Of a DNA stretch of 7,640 bases, positions 1 through 7,269 are shown one piece after another (the stretch's first letter is position 1; the number at the start of each line of letters is the position of its first letter). The translations under genes were made by a program, and so were the position numbers. Source of the stretch: Planctomycetes bacterium UBA1135 (GTDB lineage: Bacteria; Planctomycetota; UBA1135); assembly GCA_002311925.1 (NCBI GenBank), contig DCAK01000064.1, forward strand, positions 13,564 to 21,203, written 5' to 3'. The notes below the pieces were generated by a model. That model saw only the letters and a list, made by a program, of their open reading frames with translations, was not told where the DNA came from and ran no database searches.

Positions 1-933
<933 letters not shown>

Positions 934-1089
934 GACGCCGCCATCCTAGCCGCAGTCTCGACCCGGCCTTTCGTCCCGACGCCAACCTTATTGCCGAAAA
1001 GGACTTGGGAAGCTCTCAAGGAAAGCACGCATTCCCGCCGAAAGAAGAATGGCTCGAACGGACACCCCGCGAGGGCCCAGGAGATTGTC
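934..1089. promoter_or_regulatory. Divergent spacer between kinase and AAA+ ATPase genes
   Basis: These 156 bases separate two genes read in opposite directions, so promoters for both should lie here. I could not identify a convincing -35/-10 pair or operator on either strand. A TTG at 991 opens an in-frame 33-residue extension of the ATPase, rich in Lys and Arg, but the ATG at 1090 has a proper ribosome binding site, so I treat 991-1089 as untranslated. The regulatory role is inferred from gene orientation only. Confidence 0.4.
1079..1083 (+). promoter_or_regulatory. Shine-Dalgarno site deciding the AAA+ ATPase start
   Basis: AGGAG lies six bases upstream of the ATG at 1090. It is the clearest ribosome binding site in the window and favours 1090 over the in-frame TTG at 991, which has no comparable site. 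Confidence 0.7.
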
Positions 1090-2376
1090 ATGTACCCAGA
1101 ATCCGGCATCGTCTACAAGTACTTCGACCTCATCGACGGCTTCATCCGAGTCCGCCTGCTGGGGTCCGAAGAATCCCTCCCCGGCCGCTCGAAAGAGGGG
1201 GACCCCCCCGACCGGCGCGAATACAGGGCCCTCGTCGTGCATCACTGCGTGGTGGGACTCGATGAAAACGTCCTGCCCGCCGTGCGCCGCATCTACCCCG
1301 AGGACGAAGCGGCCGCCCAGGACCTCCTTTACCAGATCTGCATCGACGTCAACCCCAAGCTTGAAATCCACTCGGTGGCCCTTCCCGCGGGAGAATCCGA
1401 ATCCGAGGTTTTGGAAACTCAGGAGGGGGCCGAGCGGCTGGCCAAGGCGGCGCCAGGATTGGAGAAAGCCCTCAAGAAGGAAGTGGTGGGCCAGGATGAC
1501 GCCATCCAGAAAATCTGCCGCTCGATTCGGAAGGCCGCCTGCGGGCTCAAGGATCCCGACCGCCCCATCGGAACCTTCCTCCTGGTGGGACGCACCGGGA
1601 CAGGAAAGACCGAACTCTCCAAGGCCCTCTCCCGCCAACTTCACGGGCGGGCCCCGGTCCGCATCGACTGCTCCGAATTTGCGCTTCCCCATGAGACCGC
1701 GAAACTCATCGGAGCTCCCCCCGGCTATGTCGGCCACAACGAGGGCGGCACCCTCACCGAGGCCATCCTCCGCGACCCCTGGTCGGTCGTGCTGTTCGAT
1801 GAGGTCGAAAAGGGGCACGAGAAGATGCACAACATGCTGCTGCAGATTCTGGACGAGGGGCGCCTGACCGATTCCAAGGGGAACACCGCCGATTTTCGGA
1901 ACGCGGTGGTCATCCTGACTTCGAACGTCGGGACCGCCGATTACGCCCGGGCCGCGAGTCGGCTGGGATTCGGCCAGGACGGTTCTCTCACCGAAACCGA
2001 TTTCGACCAGCTGACCCACAAGGCCCTGACCCGGGATTTCCGGCCCGAGCTTCTCAATCGGCTCGATGGAATCCTCACCTTCCGCGCCCTCGACGAAAAG
2101 AGCCGCACCCGCATTGCCGGGATGCGATTGAAGGGCATCGCCGGCCGGATGAAGAAGGCGGAAATCGGGGTCCGTTGGACCCCAACCTTGACCAAGCGCC
2201 TGGCCGAAGCTGGCTGGAGCGAGGAATACGGCGCCCGTGAATTGCGCCGGACCGTCGACCGGATGGTCGAGCAACCCCTGGCGGACGGCGTCCTTGACGG
2301 AGTCTTCAATCCCGGGGATCGCCTCACCATCCGCTGGAAAGAGGGAAGGGTCGTCTTCGACAAGGAGGCCGCCTGA
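1090..2376 (+). CDS. Single-ring Clp/ClpB-D2-type AAA+ ATPase with unusual N-terminal domain
   Basis: The product has 428 residues. About 105 N-terminal residues match no domain I recognise; there are no Clp N-repeats, zinc finger, first AAA ring or ClpB middle coiled coil. From about 130 the protein matches the Clp/Hsp100 second ring: EVVGQDDAIQ (131-140), Walker A GRTGTGKT (167-174), pore loop GAPPGYVG with Y213, Walker B VVLFDE (233-238), GRLTDSKG (257-264), sensor-1 TSN (277-279), arginine finger in RPELLNR (R324) and sensor-2 GARELRR (R383), followed by the small C-terminal domain. All ATPase and substrate-threading residues are intact, so it should form a hexamer that unfolds or pulls apart protein substrates in the cytoplasm. 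I see no IGF/IGL-type ClpP-docking tripeptide, so I infer it works without ClpP. At about half the usual ClpB length (around 860 residues), it is a genuine short form rather than a truncation, because both ends are coherent. The N-terminal domain probably selects the substrate. The foldase gene follows 73 bases downstream on the same strand. Confidence 0.93.
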   Translation: MYPESGIVYKYFDLIDGFIRVRLLGSEESLPGRSKEGDPPDRREYRALVVHHCVVGLDENVLPAVRRIYPEDEAAAQDLLYQICIDVNPKLEIHSVALPAGESESEVLETQEGAERLAKAAPGLEKALKKEVVGQDDAIQKICRSIRKAACGLKDPDRPIGTFLLVGRTGTGKTELSKALSRQLHGRAPVRIDCSEFALPHETAKLIGAPPGYVGHNEGGTLTEAILRDPWSVVLFDEVEKGHEKMHNMLLQILDEGRLTDSKGNTADFRNAVVILTSNVGTADYARAASRLGFGQDGSLTETDFDQLTHKALTRDFRPELLNRLDGILTFRALDEKSRTRIAGMRLKGIAGRMKKAEIGVRWTPTLTKRLAEAGWSEEYGARELRRTVDRMVEQPLADGVLDGVFNPGDRLTIRWKEGRVVFDKEAA

Positions 2377-2401
2377 CCCTCAAACCTTGACCACCTCCTG
2401 A

Positions 2402-2415
2402 GCGGCTGTTGCCGC
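2402..2415 (+). other. Small GC hairpin in ATPase-foldase gap
   Basis: GCGGC (2402-2406) and GCCGC (2411-2415) form a 5-bp perfect stem around a TGTT loop. No T-run follows, so it is not a standard intrinsic terminator. It sits directly before the larger hairpin at 2417-2452, and the two could stack in the same transcript. Confidence 0.35.
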
Positions 2416-2416
2416 G

Positions 2417-2452
2417 CATGGGCCGGGCGGGATTTATCCTGTCCGGCTCATG
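2417..2452 (+). promoter_or_regulatory. Strong RNA hairpin enclosing the foldase start codon
   Basis: The 5' arm CATGGGCCGGGCGGGA (2417-2432) pairs along its full length with the 3' arm TCCTGTCCGGCTCATG (2437-2452) around the loop TTTA. This gives 16 consecutive pairs, 13 Watson-Crick and three G-U (2421-2448, 2427-2442, 2429-2440). The G-U pairs are legal only in plus-strand RNA, which is the sense of both flanking genes. The last three bases of the 3' arm are the ATG of the foldase (2450-2452), and there is no visible Shine-Dalgarno site. The structure would hide the start codon, which suggests control of translation, or coupling to translation or a helper factor that opens it. It could instead serve as a 3'-end stabiliser or weak terminator for the ATPase transcript, though no U-tract follows. 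Confidence 0.6.
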
Positions 2453-3796
2453 TCCCTTCTCCCCATCCTCCTGACCCTTCTCGCGGTCCAGGATAATCCG
2501 GCCGTGGCGGCCCCATCGCCTAATGGCGACGCCGTCGCCCGCTGGCAGGGGGGGGCATTGGAAGCCGCCCGCTACGAACGCTTCCTCGGGCGCACCTTCC
2601 GCGGGAAGAGGCTCGGCCAGGAGGCCCTTTCCCACCTTCTCCAGGTCGAACTGGTCCGCCGTGAAGCGGCGAGCCTGGGATTGGTGGCCCCGAAGGCCGA
2701 GGTCGAAGCGCGCATGGCGAAGGCGCGGAAGGCCGCCGACCAGATGGGGACATCCCTCAGGACCCTGGTCAAGGAGAGGGGCCTCACCCTGGATGGCTTT
2801 CGGGACCTTCTTCGCGATTCCATCTTCCACGAGATGCTGGTCCGCAGGGATCTCGGCCTGCCCGAGGGCGCCGACCCCCTCCCCACACAACTTCATGAGT
2901 GGACGGAGGAACGCATCCGCTCCCTTCTTGAAGCGTCGGCCGGAGCCCCTCCGGGGATGGCCATCCAGCATGGTTCCTGGGCCGTGACCGAGGCCGAAGT
3001 GGGGGCCGTCATTCGGGCCAGCCTCCCCGATGTCCGCAACCAGGAATACCTTGAGCAGCTCGTCCTCCAGATTCACCTACCCACTTGGGGGGCGGAAAAG
3101 GGCTTGGTGCTCACCGATGACATCCTCGAGGAGGAAATCGAATGGCGCCGCGCTGAAGTGGCCGGCAATCCCGTTCTCGGGGGGGCCACCTACGAGACCT
3201 TGCTCGCCTCGCAGGGATCCACCCTTGAGATCGTCCGGGCCGGAGCGGAACTCAGGGTTGCGGGCTGGTTGCGGCTGCTTTCCCGGCAGAAGTGGAGCGA
3301 TGCCCGTTTCGCCACTCTCAGCCCCGAAGAACGCTCCGCCCTGGACGCCCGTTTCGGAGAATCAAGGTCCGTTTCCTGGTTCCTTCTGAGGGCGGTCATG
3401 GAGAAGGGGGACCCCCTCGACCGGAGCTTCGAGGAGGCCGCCGAAGAGCTGAATCAATACGCCGGCGGGGCCACCAACGTGGAGGCCTTCGGCCGGGCCG
3501 CATCCCTCTATTCAGAGGACGAAGCTTCGAGGGTCAGCCAGGGGCGCCTGGGCTGGTTGCACAGGGCCGAGGAGGGAATCGACCTCGCCCTCCTGGATGC
3601 CGTCTTCGCCGCTCCAGAGGACTCTCTCATTGGTCCCATCCGGATACCCGTGGGCCAAGCCCTGGCATGGGTGGACGCAATTCAGCCCGCTCCGGAGAGG
3701 GCGGCATTCAGGCAGGCGGTGCGACGGAGTTTTCACCAGGACCTGCGCAGGGAAATCCTGGCGGAAATCAGTCTCCGGACCCTCCATTCCCCCTAG
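2450..3796 (+). CDS. Exported SurA/PpiC-like peptidyl-prolyl isomerase-family chaperone
   Basis: The product has 448 residues and starts with a short hydrophobic signal peptide (SLLPILLTLLAV) with a likely cleavage site near AVA-A (about residues 18-21) and no lipobox cysteine, so it should be periplasmic or secreted. Residues about 36-135 look like a SurA-type helical chaperone segment: a long helix-rich stretch with QLVELVRREA-like spacing, in which hydrophobic and charged residues alternate. Residues about 176-285 look like a second, similar segment (EYLEQLVLQIHLPTWGAEKGL). Residues about 305-412 resemble a parvulin domain, with FEEAAEEL, then GRLGWLHRAEEGIDLALLDAVFAAPEDSLIGPIRIPVG matching the usual GDLGW..., F..A.F.L..G.ISGPV pattern in pieces. 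The histidines usual for parvulins (HILL, and GYH near the end) are replaced by W310 and A404, so isomerase activity is doubtful. The likely role is folding or delivery of envelope proteins. ATG 2450 is the only normal start after the in-frame stop at 2399-2401. Confidence 0.75.
   Translation: MSLLPILLTLLAVQDNPAVAAPSPNGDAVARWQGGALEAARYERFLGRTFRGKRLGQEALSHLLQVELVRREAASLGLVAPKAEVEARMAKARKAADQMGTSLRTLVKERGLTLDGFRDLLRDSIFHEMLVRRDLGLPEGADPLPTQLHEWTEERIRSLLEASAGAPPGMAIQHGSWAVTEAEVGAVIRASLPDVRNQEYLEQLVLQIHLPTWGAEKGLVLTDDILEEEIEWRRAEVAGNPVLGGATYETLLASQGSTLEIVRAGAELRVAGWLRLLSRQKWSDARFATLSPEERSALDARFGESRSVSWFLLRAVMEKGDPLDRSFEEAAEELNQYAGGATNVEAFGRAASLYSEDEASRVSQGRLGWLHRAEEGIDLALLDAVFAAPEDSLIGPIRIPVGQALAWVDAIQPAPERAAFRQAVRRSFHQDLRREILAEISLRTLHSP
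3793..3796. other. Shared CTAG: overlapping convergent stop codons
   Basis: The palindrome CTAG supplies TAG on the plus strand (3794-3796, end of the foldase gene) and TAG on the minus strand (3795-3793, end of pgi). The two convergent coding regions therefore overlap by four bases and leave no intergenic space for a terminator, so each transcript must end inside, or run antisense into, the other gene. Confidence 0.95.
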
Positions 3797-5169
3797 CAGG
3801 AAAAGCGGAGGCTCTCCTCCCCACCAAGGAGGGAAGAAATCTCCTCCGCCCGGCTTTCGTGCCCCTTCGCCCCCATCAAGGCCAGGGCAGCAAGCTTTCC
3901 GGCCTCGACCCCGGGCTGGTCGTAGGGATTCACCCCCATCAACCCTCCGGCATAGGCCGTGGCAATCTCGAAAAACATGAAGTATTGCCCCACATGAAAG
4001 GCGTCGAGCTTGCACAGCTCCAGCACCGCGCAAGGTCGCCCCGCCTCCCGCAGCGCCGCCTCGGTCCCACGCCTCTCGGCCTCCATGAGGTCGCCCAGGT
4101 CTTGGCCCCGGAGGGCCTCGAAGGCCGGGATGTCGGCAAAAGGGGAGGGAAGGAATCCATCCCAATCAGGCTTCTCCACCCTCACGAAGGTGAAGACCTT
4201 GTCGTCGGGCCCCTCCATGTAGAGTTGGAACTGGGAATGCTGATCGGTGGGCCCGACCGCCCGCACCGGGGTGGGCCCCACATGGACCACTTTTCCGTCG
4301 GCGTCCTCCTTCTTCCCCAGGGATTCGGCCCACAGCTGAAGAAACCAATCTGCGAGCAGGCGGAGCCGATGCCCGTAGGGAAAATGCACATGAAGCGGGC
4401 GACCCGCCTCGAGATGAAGAACATGGGCAAGGGCCCACGCCAGGGCGGCGTCCTCCTCGGGAGCGCACTCTCGGAGAGAGTCGGCCGTCTTCGCCGCCCC
4501 TTCCAGGAGGGACCCGGCATCCAGACCCGCGACCTCGGCCATCAGGAGCCCCACCGGGGTCAGGACCGAGAATCGGCCCCCCACCTCGGAGGGAATCGGC
4601 AGGGTGGCGAATCCCTGCTCCTCGGCAAGGGCGCGCAAGTGCCCCCCCTCGGGGTCGGTCGTCATCGTGAATCGTGACCGAGCTTCTTCCCTGGAACCCA
4701 GGGCCTTCTCTACCGCGTCGTGGAAGAGCAGGAATTGGGCCGCGGTTTCAAGGGTGCCGCCGCTTTTTGAAATGACATTGAAGTGGCACCTGTCCACCTC
4801 AACCGAATCCAGGAAACCCTTCAACCAATCCGGGTCCACCGTGTCGAGGACCACCACGCGGGGACGCCCGTCCGCGGGAGCCCATTCCTGGGAAAAGGGA
4901 GCCAAGGCCCCGAGAAGGGCGGAATTCCCCAGGGCGGACCCGCCGATTCCAAGAATCACGAAGGTCTCGGGCTCCTGCTCCAAAATCACGGCCGCCCGCT
5001 CCCGGCAGGCTTCGAGAAGGTCGGTCCGGCCCCCGAGACCGCGCCAGTCGGGGGGATGGGAAAGGTGCGACTCCCTGGCGGCCTTGGCGCGCGGCATCGC
5101 GGCGAGGAAATCCTCCCTGGACGGCCCGGCTTCCGGAAAGCATCCCCCCAAGTCCAGTTTGAGCGCCAC
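3793..5169 (-). CDS. pgi: Glucose-6-phosphate isomerase
   Basis: The 458-residue product interconverts glucose 6-phosphate and fructose 6-phosphate in the cytoplasm, a reversible step of glycolysis and gluconeogenesis. The family motifs are complete and in order: GIGGSALG (74-81), phosphate-binding SKSGGTLET (134-142), GGRFSVLTPVG with catalytic R199, the base E282 in AESLGKK, H311 in TDQHSQ, and NPYDQPGVEAGK ending in catalytic K425. The length matches the short bacterial form (about 450 residues) rather than the roughly 550-residue E. coli type. The start is GTG at 5169: an in-frame TAG lies at 5181-5179, AGGA sits seven bases upstream, and the resulting N-terminus MALKLDLGG is family-like. 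The SKSGGT variant in place of SKSGTT is tolerated in this subgroup as far as I know. It converges on the foldase gene and diverges from the repeat-protein gene, so it is probably transcribed alone. Confidence 0.97.
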   Translation of the reverse strand: MALKLDLGGCFPEAGPSREDFLAAMPRAKAARESHLSHPPDWRGLGGRTDLLEACRERAAVILEQEPETFVILGIGGSALGNSALLGALAPFSQEWAPADGRPRVVVLDTVDPDWLKGFLDSVEVDRCHFNVISKSGGTLETAAQFLLFHDAVEKALGSREEARSRFTMTTDPEGGHLRALAEEQGFATLPIPSEVGGRFSVLTPVGLLMAEVAGLDAGSLLEGAAKTADSLRECAPEEDAALAWALAHVLHLEAGRPLHVHFPYGHRLRLLADWFLQLWAESLGKKEDADGKVVHVGPTPVRAVGPTDQHSQFQLYMEGPDDKVFTFVRVEKPDWDGFLPSPFADIPAFEALRGQDLGDLMEAERRGTEAALREAGRPCAVLELCKLDAFHVGQYFMFFEIATAYAGGLMGVNPYDQPGVEAGKLAALALMGAKGHESRAEEISSLLGGEESLRFSC

Positions 5170-5176
5170 GGGGGAA

Positions 5177-5180
5177 TCCT
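5177..5180 (-). promoter_or_regulatory. Ribosome binding site supporting the pgi GTG start
   Basis: AGGA on the minus strand lies seven bases before the GTG at 5169 and just after an in-frame stop codon. This fixes GTG as the pgi start; the next in-frame ATG would remove 24 residues. Confidence 0.55.
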
Positions 5181-5239
5181 ACAGACGCGAGGAGGGGTTG
5201 GCCGTAGCGGAATGGAGTATCCTTTCCCCTCATTACGGC

Positions 5240-5271
5240 GGGAATCCCCGCAAGGAAACCGGGGGATTCCC
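5240..5271. repeat. 10-bp perfect inverted repeat (possible operator or leader hairpin)
   Basis: GGGAATCCCC (5240-5249) and its exact complement GGGGATTCCC (5262-5271) flank a 12-base spacer. The arm centres are 22 bases apart, about two helical turns, which would suit a dimeric regulator; as RNA it would form a 10-bp stem in the leader of the downstream gene. No U-run follows, so a terminator is unlikely. The same 10-mer GGGGATTCCC also occurs inside the downstream coding region (5765-5774), so it may partly reflect base composition. Confidence 0.45.
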
Positions 5272-5297
5272 CGTCCAAACCTGAAAACCCACTGCTC

Positions 5298-7259
5298 TTG
5301 GCACGCCCTCTTCCCTTCATCGTGGCCGCCCTGGTTCTCCTGGCCGCCGCCTGGATGATTTTCCTCGCCCCCGGTTCCGCCGACGACGGAATCGGCAGCG
5401 AGGGTCCATCCCTCCCCGAGCAACCCGTCGCCCTCGGGGGTCCCGACCCCGAAGTCGCGCCCTCCGCCGTCCACACCGACAACGGAAGCGGCCGCATCGA
5501 GTTGGAACCCGACCGCGAGGCCGAATTCGCGACCGCCGGAGGTGTCCGCGGCTCCGTCATCAACTCCCAAGGCAACCCGGTTCCCGGCGCCTCGGTGGTT
5601 CTCAATTTCAGGCCCACCGCCGCCTTTTTCGACCTCTCCTCCCTGGAACCCTCACCCCTCTTCAGACGCACCACCAACCAGGAGGGCATCTATCAATTCA
5701 AGCGCCTCCCCTCGGGGAAGGAATTTGAAATGTGGGTCCATCACGAAAACTACGCTCCCACCCAGGGGATTCCCGTTTCCTGCGTTCCGGGCGAGGAACA
5801 GGTCCTGGGCCCGGTGGTTCTGGGCCCGGGTTACCGCGTGTACGGACGAGTCAGCGACACCGGCGGGAACCCTCTCCAGGCCCAGGTACGCATCGAACTT
5901 CAATCCCGCACCGCCCGGGCCGGCGACCCCGCCAAGCAGGCTGAAAACGACCGCGCCCTCGGTCGCATCGTCTATACCGCCACCGACAAGGATGGCGGTT
6001 ATGAAATCCCCCGCCTCGCCCAGGGGGTCTGGACCCTGACCGCGACCTGCGCAGGTTTCGGGGCCGGCCGCATCATGCCGGTTGTCCTGATGGGTGAAGA
6101 AGTCCAATCCAGGCAGAATCTTGAATTGGGGCCTGAAATCGTCCTCGGCGGAGTCGTGGTGGATGCGAATGGACAACCCGTGGAAGGCGCCAAGGTTTCC
6201 GTTTCCAGGACCCGACCCCGGCCCCTCTTCGGAGCCGACACCCTCACCGGCAAGGACGGCAAATTTCTCGTGGAGGGTCTCCCCGAGGGGGTCTACGGAG
6301 TCGCCGCCCGTGCCGAGGGCTTTTCCTTCGGACGTGCTCCCCGGGTGGATTCAGGAACCCGCGACCTCAAGATCGTCCTCGAAGCCTTGGGCGGCGTCTC
6401 CGGCCGGGTCACCGACCCCGACGGCAGGGCGGTCTCCAAATTCCAGGTCGAGGCCCTCCGCATCAACCGGAACACTGCCCAGTATGGATTCACCGGCAAG
6501 ACCTGGGATTTCGACGACCCCAATGGAAATTTCATGATTCAGGACCTCGAAAACGGACGGTCCTTCGTCCTGCTGGTCCGCTCCAAGGGCTTCGCCCCCA
6601 CCCACTCCGCCGGTTTCTACGTCGAGGGCGACATCGTCCGCGGAGTGGACGTGGTCCTCAAATTCGGCGGCCGCCTCACCGGCACGGTGACCTCGTCCGT
6701 CGACGGCAAGGGCCTCGCCGGGGTTGAGATTTCTCTTCACGGCAAGGATTACGACCCCAATGTGGCCCACTCCCTCTTCGGCGCCGGCCTCGACCCCAAC
6801 AATCTCCCCTCCACCTCGGTCAAATCGGGAAAGAACGGCGCCTTCCTCATGGAAGGGGCCTTCCCGGGGCCCATTATGGTCCAGGTCCATCATCCCTCCT
6901 TTCTCCCCTATTTCCGCTCCATCTCGCTCGGCGATGGAAGCACGCTCGACATGGGGACCCTCCGGCTCGAACCCGGTGGCGTGGTCGAGGGCACCGTCTA
7001 TTCGGCGGATGGCATCCCTCTCGCCGGCGGCCGCGTCTATCTTTCCCGCCGCTCCCAGGAGGGCGGTTTTCTCGCCAAGACCGCGACCCTGGACGCCAGA
7101 GGCCACTTTCGCTTCCAAGGCCTTCCCGCAGGCACCTTCGACTTGAGCGCATCGTCCGCCAAGGCCGAGGCCACCCTCCTCTTTCCCCCCGGAGTTGAAA
7201 AGCAAGTCTTCGTCGCCCCCGGGAAAACCTCCGAAGTGAAACTCACCGTTCCTCGTTGA
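5298..7259 (+). CDS. Membrane-anchored protein of six carboxypeptidase-regulatory-like repeats
   Basis: The product has 653 residues. One hydrophobic helix (about residues 6-24, after R3) forms an uncleaved anchor or signal; a Pro/Gly/Asp-rich linker follows to about 75. The rest is six repeats of 80-100 residues beginning near 82, 179, 281, 365, 458 and 560. Each opens with a strand and turn such as VRGSVINSQGNPVPGASV, GGVVVDANGQPVEGAKV or VEGTVYSADGIPLAGGRV, and contains a second signature such as KDGKFLVEGLPEGVYGVAA. This is the CarboxypepD_reg-like (transthyretin-like) beta-sandwich pattern, known as a non-catalytic binding or structural module on exported proteins. No peptidase, TonB-receptor or other catalytic domain is visible, so it is probably a surface or periplasmic adhesion, polysaccharide-binding or scaffold protein. 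The start is TTG at 5298, chosen because it precedes the hydrophobic helix and because no ATG or GTG lies upstream in frame; it lacks a Shine-Dalgarno site, so the exact start is uncertain. The M28 peptidase gene follows after ten bases. Confidence 0.85.
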   Translation: MARPLPFIVAALVLLAAAWMIFLAPGSADDGIGSEGPSLPEQPVALGGPDPEVAPSAVHTDNGSGRIELEPDREAEFATAGGVRGSVINSQGNPVPGASVVLNFRPTAAFFDLSSLEPSPLFRRTTNQEGIYQFKRLPSGKEFEMWVHHENYAPTQGIPVSCVPGEEQVLGPVVLGPGYRVYGRVSDTGGNPLQAQVRIELQSRTARAGDPAKQAENDRALGRIVYTATDKDGGYEIPRLAQGVWTLTATCAGFGAGRIMPVVLMGEEVQSRQNLELGPEIVLGGVVVDANGQPVEGAKVSVSRTRPRPLFGADTLTGKDGKFLVEGLPEGVYGVAARAEGFSFGRAPRVDSGTRDLKIVLEALGGVSGRVTDPDGRAVSKFQVEALRINRNTAQYGFTGKTWDFDDPNGNFMIQDLENGRSFVLLVRSKGFAPTHSAGFYVEGDIVRGVDVVLKFGGRLTGTVTSSVDGKGLAGVEISLHGKDYDPNVAHSLFGAGLDPNNLPSTSVKSGKNGAFLMEGAFPGPIMVQVHHPSFLPYFRSISLGDGSTLDMGTLRLEPGGVVEGTVYSADGIPLAGGRVYLSRRSQEGGFLAKTATLDARGHFRFQGLPAGTFDLSASSAKAEATLLFPPGVEKQVFVAPGKTSEVKLTVPR

Positions 7260-7269
7260 TTCCCCGCCC

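Larger units (their letters stand above)
5170..5297. promoter_or_regulatory. Divergent spacer between pgi and the repeat-protein gene
   Basis: These 128 bases must hold the 5' control regions of both divergent genes. I found no persuasive -35/-10 boxes. The clearest structure is the inverted repeat at 5240-5271. A further GGGAATCC lies at 5172-5179, overlapping the pgi ribosome binding site. Confidence 0.4.

Noticed and set aside
991..1089. 33-residue N-terminal extension of the AAA+ ATPase from TTG 991
   Set aside because: ATG 1090 has AGGAG at six-base spacing and the extension is basic, low-complexity sequence without a ribosome binding site.
988..2274. A 428-codon open frame on the minus strand inside the AAA+ gene
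   Set aside because: It lies almost wholly antisense to a gene with a full set of AAA+ motifs and has no recognisable motif of its own; it is a codon-bias shadow.
3807..3820. 5-bp hairpin (GGAGG/CCTCC, loop of four) followed on the minus strand by GCTTTT, near the pgi stop
   Set aside because: The stem is short, lies within the last pgi codons and the T-run is only four bases; too weak to call a terminator, though it is the best candidate there.
3292..4677. A 461-codon open frame on the plus strand across the foldase end and antisense to pgi
   Set aside because: It overlaps two well-supported genes, its translation is low-complexity Arg/Gly/Pro-rich with no recognisable domain, and long antisense frames are expected in high-GC codon-biased DNA.
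5805..5829. CTGGGCCCGG repeated twice with a 15-base period
   Set aside because: It simply encodes VLGPVVLGP at a strand turn in the repeat protein; two copies in GC-rich coding DNA need no further explanation.
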